A stretch of 18,069 nt of DNA from the NCBI GenBank assembly GCA_905215815.1, contig CAJMRN010000039.1, positions 1 through 18,069 on the forward strand. Reading direction: 5' to 3'. The notes below the pieces were generated by a model. It did no database searches. It had not been told where the DNA came from and saw only the letters and a list, made by a program, of their open reading frames with translations. Source of the DNA: an uncultured bacterium. Its GTDB lineage: Bacteria; Actinomycetota; Coriobacteriia; Coriobacteriales; Coriobacteriaceae. The position numbers and the translations under genes were made by a program. Positions 14,499 through 18,069 of this stretch are shown here, in pieces (within the stretch, counting starts at the first letter, position 1; each line of letters opens with the position of its first letter).

Positions 14499-16376
14499 TT
14501 GCGTGTTCCATACCAAGACTGTTTTCATCTGATCGAGCCGTTGCTCGCTAAGGTCGAAAAGCCGAGTCGCTATATCGACCACGAGTGGGGCACGCTCTCA
14601 AAGGCCGATGCCAACTACCGCTGCTGCATGATCTATCCGGACGTGTATGAGGTCGGTCTGCCCAACCAGGGCATCGCCATTCTCTACAACATCCTTAATC
14701 AGGCCGAGGGCATTTCCTGCGAGCGCGGCTATGTGCCGTGGCCTGACATGGGCGACGCCATGCGCGAGGCGAACATTCCGCTGCTGTCGCTCGAGGGCGC
14801 GGCGCCTGTGGCCTCGTTCGATATCGTCGGCATGCATGTGCCGCACGAGATGGCCGTCACCAACTTCCTCGAGGCGCTCGACCTCGCCGGCATTCCGCTG
14901 CTCGCGGCCGACCGCACCGAGGACGATCCCATTATCATTGCTGGTGGCCCCTCGGTCTATAACCCCGAGCCGTATGCGGCCTTCTTTGATGCCATTCTGA
15001 TCGGCGAGGGCGAGGAGTCGCTGCTCGAGGTTTGCCAGCTGCATCGTCGCCTGCGCGATGAGGGCGTCTCGCGCGCTCGGATTGTCGAGCAGCTCGCGAC
15101 GGTCGATGGCACCTATGTACCGTCGCTCTACGAGGTGCGCCACGATGAGCCTTGCTCTCCGCACGGCTATACCGTGCCGCGTGAGGGCAAAGACGTCCCG
15201 CCGGTGGTCTACAAGCGCGTCGTTGAGGACTTTGGCGCTACCAATCCTCTGTCGCAGTCGTGCGTGCCCTACGCACAGCTCGTTCACGACCGCCTGTCGA
15301 TCGAGATTCTGCGCGGTTGTGCCCGCGGCTGCCGTTTTTGCCAGGCTGGCATGACCTATCGTCCGGTGCGCGAGCGCTCGGCCGACCAGATTGTGTCCTC
15401 GGTGATCCAGGGCCTGGAAAAGACCGGCTATGACGAGGTGTCGCTCACCTCGCTTTCTACCACCGACCACTCCTGCATCCGCGATGTGCTCGGCAGGCTC
15501 AACCGCCGCCTGGAGGATACGGGTATTCGCGTATCCATTCCCTCACAGCGCCTGGATTCGTTTGGCGTGGATATGGCCGAGTCGGTCGCCGGCGAAAAGA
15601 AGGGCGGCCTGACGTTTGCCCCCGAGGCCGGCAGTCAGCGCATGCGCGACATCATCAACAAGAACGTGACCGAGGAGGACTTGGACCGTGCGGCCAAGGC
15701 GGCCTTCGAGGCTGGTTGGAACCGCATGAAGCTCTACTTTATGATGGGGCTTCCCGGCGAGCGCGACGAGGATATCGTGGCTATCGCCAACCTAGCCGAC
15801 CACGTGCTCGAGCTCGGCCGCTCCGTGGTTCCCAAGGCGCGCCGCGGCTCCATCTCGGTATCCATCTCGGTGTCGGTGTTTATCCCCAAGGCCGCCACGC
15901 CGTTCCAATGGTGCCCGCAGCTCGATTACGACGACGTCAAGCGTCGCCAAAAGCTGCTCATCACGAGCGTGCGCAACCGCGCCGTACGCGTGCACTACCA
16001 CGATGCCGAGACCTCGCTCGTCGAGGCCGCACTGTCCCGCGCCGGTCGCGACATGACGCCGGTCATCATCGACGCCTGGCGCGCCGGTTCGCGTTTTGAC
16101 GCCTGGGTGGAGCATTTCTCGCTCGATAACTGGAAGTCAGCCGCCGCCAAAAACGGCATCGACCTCAACGAGCTCGTGCACCTGCCCTACGAACTGGACT
16201 GGCGCCTGCCCTGGGAGCACGTGAGCCCCGGCTGCTCGCGCGGCTTCCTCGAGCGCGAATACCGCCGCTCGTTGGAGGGCGTCACGACCCCCGACTGCAC
16301 CCGCACGTCGTGCACCGGCTGCGGAATCTGCCCCACGCTCCATGCCAAGAACGTATTGGTGGGTGATCGCGCATGA
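14499..16376 (+). CDS. TIGR03960-type radical SAM protein
   Basis: A 625-residue cytosolic radical SAM protein. The N-terminal half (about 40-180) looks like a cobalamin-binding-type Rossmann domain (IYPDVYEVGLPNQG, 45-58; IIAGGPSVYNPEP, 146-158; LIGEGEES, 167-174). The radical SAM barrel carries C274-x3-C278-x2-C281, which should hold a 4Fe-4S cluster that cleaves S-adenosylmethionine. PEAGSQRMR (375-383) and MMGLPGE (415-421) are typical of the barrel. A C-terminal group C600/C605/C608/C611 could bind a second cluster or zinc. The TTG start has AGGGG 6 nt upstream. The stop overlaps the next start by 4 nt (ATGA). This family regularly occurs next to DUF2344 proteins, but its reaction is not known to me; an RNA- or ribosome-related role is only suggested by its neighbours. 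Confidence 0.93.
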   Translation: MRVPYQDCFHLIEPLLAKVEKPSRYIDHEWGTLSKADANYRCCMIYPDVYEVGLPNQGIAILYNILNQAEGISCERGYVPWPDMGDAMREANIPLLSLEGAAPVASFDIVGMHVPHEMAVTNFLEALDLAGIPLLAADRTEDDPIIIAGGPSVYNPEPYAAFFDAILIGEGEESLLEVCQLHRRLRDEGVSRARIVEQLATVDGTYVPSLYEVRHDEPCSPHGYTVPREGKDVPPVVYKRVVEDFGATNPLSQSCVPYAQLVHDRLSIEILRGCARGCRFCQAGMTYRPVRERSADQIVSSVIQGLEKTGYDEVSLTSLSTTDHSCIRDVLGRLNRRLEDTGIRVSIPSQRLDSFGVDMAESVAGEKKGGLTFAPEAGSQRMRDIINKNVTEEDLDRAAKAAFEAGWNRMKLYFMMGLPGERDEDIVAIANLADHVLELGRSVVPKARRGSISVSISVSVFIPKAATPFQWCPQLDYDDVKRRQKLLITSVRNRAVRVHYHDAETSLVEAALSRAGRDMTPVIIDAWRAGSRFDAWVEHFSLDNWKSAAAKNGIDLNELVHLPYELDWRLPWEHVSPGCSRGFLEREYRRSLEGVTTPDCTRTSCTGCGICPTLHAKNVLVGDRA

Positions 16377-17185
16377 GTGAGCGCCTGACCGACAACCCCA
16401 CGCTCTTTAGGCTTCGCGTTCGCTATGGCAAGCGCGACCGTCTTAAGTACCTGGGCCATCTCGAAGTGATTCATACCATTGAGCGCATCGTGCGTCGCGC
16501 GGGGCTGCCCTATGCCGTGACGCAGGGCTTCTCTCCGCACATGCGCGTGGGCTTTTCGTCGGCGCTGCCGGTAGGAACGTCGTCGACTTGCGAGTGGTAT
16601 GACCTGTTTATGACCGAGTTCGTCGCGCTCGACGAGGCATTTGAGCGCCTGGCGGCGGCATCTCCGGCCGATCTGGCCCCCATCGAGGCGGCATACATCG
16701 ACGTGCGCACGCCGGCGCTGACGGCGCAACTCACGCGTCTGTCGTACCGCATCGACCTGCATCTGAATCCCGACGCGCCGGCCTCCGCCGACGAGGTGCG
16801 TCGTGCTATCGATACGCTGCGCGCGGGCCATGGCATCGACTACGCACGCGGTAAGAAGAGCAAGCGTCTAGACCTTGACCACACTCTGGTGGGCTATGAG
16901 CTTAAGGCAGGGGAGCGCCCGGACCATTTGGTGCTCATGCTCGACACCCATGCCGACAACGAGGGGTCCATGCGTCCGGAAATTTTGCTTTCTGCCGCTG
17001 ATGTTTTGTTGCAGGGCTTGACCCCGGGCGTCGATGCACCTATTGTTTCCACCGGTATGCAAGACCTCGTGACCATCTGCTCCTACGATGTCGAGCGTCA
17101 GAATCAAGCATGCGAGGACGACGAGGGCCGACTCGTCAGCCCCATACCTGTGCGAACTTGTGGATTTGCTCCACATACTCGTTGA
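16373..17185 (+). CDS. DUF2344/TIGR03936 family protein, partner of the radical SAM protein
   Basis: A 270-residue protein of the family usually encoded beside, or fused to, TIGR03960 radical SAM proteins. The N-terminal signature is clear: RVRYGKRDRLKYLGHLE (15-31), then RRAGLPYAVTQGFSPHMR (41-58) and FSSALPVG (61-68). It overlaps the radical SAM gene by 4 nt, indicating translational coupling and probably a joint function. No signal peptide or TM helix is present. The C-terminal roughly 30 residues are low in recognisable conservation. The stop codon overlaps the -35 box of the rplU promoter, so transcription of this gene and of the ribosomal protein genes is physically interlocked. The biochemical function is unknown. 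Confidence 0.92.
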   Translation: MSERLTDNPTLFRLRVRYGKRDRLKYLGHLEVIHTIERIVRRAGLPYAVTQGFSPHMRVGFSSALPVGTSSTCEWYDLFMTEFVALDEAFERLAAASPADLAPIEAAYIDVRTPALTAQLTRLSYRIDLHLNPDAPASADEVRRAIDTLRAGHGIDYARGKKSKRLDLDHTLVGYELKAGERPDHLVLMLDTHADNEGSMRPEILLSAADVLLQGLTPGVDAPIVSTGMQDLVTICSYDVERQNQACEDDEGRLVSPIPVRTCGFAPHTR

Positions 17186-17210
17186 CGGGGGTATTATCGC
17201 CTGCTACTAT
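17182..17210 (+). promoter_or_regulatory. Strong promoter for rplU-rpmA
   Basis: TTGACG (17182-17187), a 17-nt spacer and TACTAT (17205-17210) with an extended TGC before it. The -35 overlaps the DUF2344 stop codon (17183-17185). Predicted transcription start is near 17217, giving a leader of about 37 nt, too short for a large ribosomal-protein autoregulatory structure. Confidence 0.82.
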
Positions 17211-17252
17211 ATTCGGCTGTTGCACTAACTGATGCATGAAGGGCAAGTAAAC

Positions 17253-17627
17253 ATGTACGCAATCGTTAACACGGGCGGCAAGCAGTACAAGGTCGCCACC
17301 GACGATGTCATCACCGTCGAGAAGATCGAGGGCAATGAGGGCGACAAGATCACCCTGCCGGTCATCTTCCTCAACGATGGTAAGAAGATCGTCACCGATC
17401 CCGACAAGCTGGCCAAGGCCAAGGTTACCGCTCAGATCGTTGAGCAGTTCAAGGGCGAGAAGCAGCTGGTCTTCAAGTTCCACAAGCGCAAGCGCTATCG
17501 TCGTCTGAAGGGTCACCGTCAGCAGCTCACCAAGCTGAAGATCGTGAAGGTTCAGGCTACCTCCCGCGCCAAGAAGGCTGTCAAGGCAGAGGCTGAGGCT
17601 GTTGCCGAGGCTCCCGTCGCCGAGTAG
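17253..17627 (+). CDS. rplU: 50S ribosomal protein L21
   Basis: 124 residues; binds 23S rRNA in the large subunit. The N-terminus MYAIVNTGGKQYKV is diagnostic, and FKFHKRKRYRRLKGHRQ (75-91) is the conserved basic RNA-binding loop. After about residue 103 a Lys/Ala/Glu-rich tail (KAEAEAVAEAPVAE) extends the usual roughly 103-residue core, as in several actinobacterial L21 proteins. An in-frame ATG at 17232 is rejected because it lacks a ribosome binding site and sits just after the predicted transcript start. The chosen ATG has AAGGG 9 nt upstream. rpmA follows after 33 nt. Confidence 0.97.
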   Translation: MYAIVNTGGKQYKVATDDVITVEKIEGNEGDKITLPVIFLNDGKKIVTDPDKLAKAKVTAQIVEQFKGEKQLVFKFHKRKRYRRLKGHRQQLTKLKIVKVQATSRAKKAVKAEAEAVAEAPVAE

Positions 17628-17660
17628 ATTACACTCGTAACGAAAGAGTAGGTATACACA

Positions 17661-17918
17661 ATGGCACACAAAAAAGGACTCGGTTCCTCCCGTAATGGCC
17701 GTGACTCCCGCGGTCAGCGCCTTGGCACGAAGCGCTATGCCGGCCAGACGGTAACCACGGGCACGATTCTCGTCCGTCAGCACGGCACGCACATCCACCC
17801 GGGTGAGAACGTTGGCCGTGGTAAGGACGACACGCTGTTCGCGCTGGTCGACGGTACCGTTGAGTTCCACAAGGGTATCAAGCACAGGGTCAGCGTACGC
17901 CCGCTCGCGAACGCGTAA
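17661..17918 (+). CDS. rpmA: 50S ribosomal protein L27
   Basis: 85 residues; its flexible N-terminus reaches toward the peptidyl transferase centre. The protein begins MAHKKGLGSSRNGRDS, so no Firmicutes-type cleavable extension is present and no Prp protease is needed. This fits the absence of a prp gene between rplU and rpmA. The conserved core RQHGTHIHPGENVGRGKDD (39-57) and DGTVEF (64-69) are intact. A purine-rich GAGTAGG lies about 8 nt upstream. It is cotranscribed with rplU and followed by a strong terminator-like hairpin. Confidence 0.97.
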   Translation: MAHKKGLGSSRNGRDSRGQRLGTKRYAGQTVTTGTILVRQHGTHIHPGENVGRGKDDTLFALVDGTVEFHKGIKHRVSVRPLANA

Positions 17919-17934
17919 TTCACCCTTCATAGAG

Positions 17935-17944
17935 CACATATGTG
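17935..17944 (+). repeat. Perfect 10-bp palindrome CACATATGTG
   Basis: A perfect dyad 16 nt after the rpmA stop, touching the 5' arm of the terminator stem. It could be a protein-binding site or chance; no protein is suggested by the sequence. Confidence 0.3.
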
Positions 17945-17987
17945 GGAGGCACTTGAGTTTTAGGATTCAAGGGTCTCCCTCTTTTTT
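17944..17987 (+). terminator. Intrinsic terminator between rpmA and obgE
   Basis: A 15-bp stem (17944-17958 with 17965-17979, one mismatch and two G-U pairs) and a 6-nt loop are followed by TCTTTTTT. It is the best terminator in the window. It would end or attenuate rplU-rpmA transcription 17 nt before obgE. No separate obgE promoter is evident in the gap, so partial readthrough is likely. Confidence 0.87.
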
Positions 17988-18003
17988 GTAGGAGGCGATT
18001 CTG

Positions 18004-18069
18004 TTGTCACAGTTCACCGATATCAGCCGCATCAACGTGTGCGGCGGCGACGGCGGAGCCGGATGCATG
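18004..18069 (+). CDS. obgE: GTPase Obg, N-terminal fragment (cut by window edge)
   Basis: The first 22 codons are in the window. The frame reads MSQFTDISRINVCGGDGGAGCM, and the CGGDGGAGC segment (13-21) matches the start of the glycine-rich Obg fold, usually AGDGGNGC. Obg is a ribosome-associated GTPase involved in 50S assembly. The TTG start has AGGAGG 8 nt upstream. The order rplU-rpmA-obgE is widely conserved and strongly supports the call. Confidence 0.88.
   Translation, partial: MSQFTDISRINVCGGDGGAGCM

Noticed and set aside
17159..17175. A small hairpin (TGTGGA/TCCACA) near the end of the DUF2344 gene as a possible terminator
   Set aside because: The stem is 6 bp with no T-run, lies inside coding sequence and precedes the rplU promoter.
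17211..17252. A ribosomal protein leader (L21 autoregulatory RNA) upstream of rplU
   Set aside because: The predicted leader is only about 37 nt and shows no clear stem structure.

Overview
The window is a GC-rich, densely coded chromosomal segment of ordinary core genes. It most likely comes from a Coriobacteriia actinobacterium, with Collinsella or a close relative as the best guess. The genus is an inference from gene content, not from a search. Supporting signs are the high-GC third codon positions, many TTG/GTG starts behind strong purine-rich ribosome binding sites, and an L27 protein lacking the Firmicutes-type N-terminal extension. There is also a complete rod-shape operon and a zinc-ribbon/TM protein of a kind common in this class. 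I see no insertion sequence, prophage, CRISPR array, integrase or composition break.

Layout. (1) 1-1128, minus strand: a type I-beta DAHP synthase followed after 3 nt by the start of prephenate dehydrogenase (tyrA, cut by the window edge), an aromatic amino acid operon. (2) 1292-1457, plus strand: a promoter, tRNA-Arg(CCG) with encoded CCA, and its intrinsic terminator. (3) 1485-4223: a CtpE-like P-type ATPase with an unusual lysine/arginine-rich C-terminal tail. (4) 4342-7468: a zinc-ribbon single-pass membrane protein, then a cyclophilin peptidyl-prolyl isomerase and a TPR single-pass membrane protein as a two-gene unit. (5) 7584-17185: one long, tightly packed run: mreB, mreC, mreD, mrdA (PBP2), rodA, an unrecognised DUF697-like protein, a TIGR03960-type radical SAM protein and its DUF2344/TIGR03936 partner. 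(6) 17182 to the end: a strong promoter driving rplU and rpmA, an intrinsic terminator, and the first 22 codons of obgE.

How they work together. MreB filaments, MreC/MreD, the transpeptidase PBP2 and the glycosyltransferase RodA form the elongasome that inserts lateral-wall peptidoglycan. The DUF697-like gene sits directly behind rodA with operon-type spacing, so it is a candidate envelope or elongasome accessory protein. The radical SAM/DUF2344 pair precedes rplU-rpmA-obgE, as in many bacteria, but the RNase E/G gene often found between them is absent here. The two membrane proteins upstream of mreB share one plan (cytoplasmic binding domain, one TM helix, extracytoplasmic domain), and their role is unknown.

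No wholly new multi-gene system is evident. The points most worth a second look are the DUF697-like protein in the rod operon, the two-TM N-terminus of PBP2, the pair of zinc-ribbon/TPR membrane proteins, and the extra cysteine cluster at the radical SAM C-terminus. All gene calls rest on reading motifs and starts by eye. No database search was possible.
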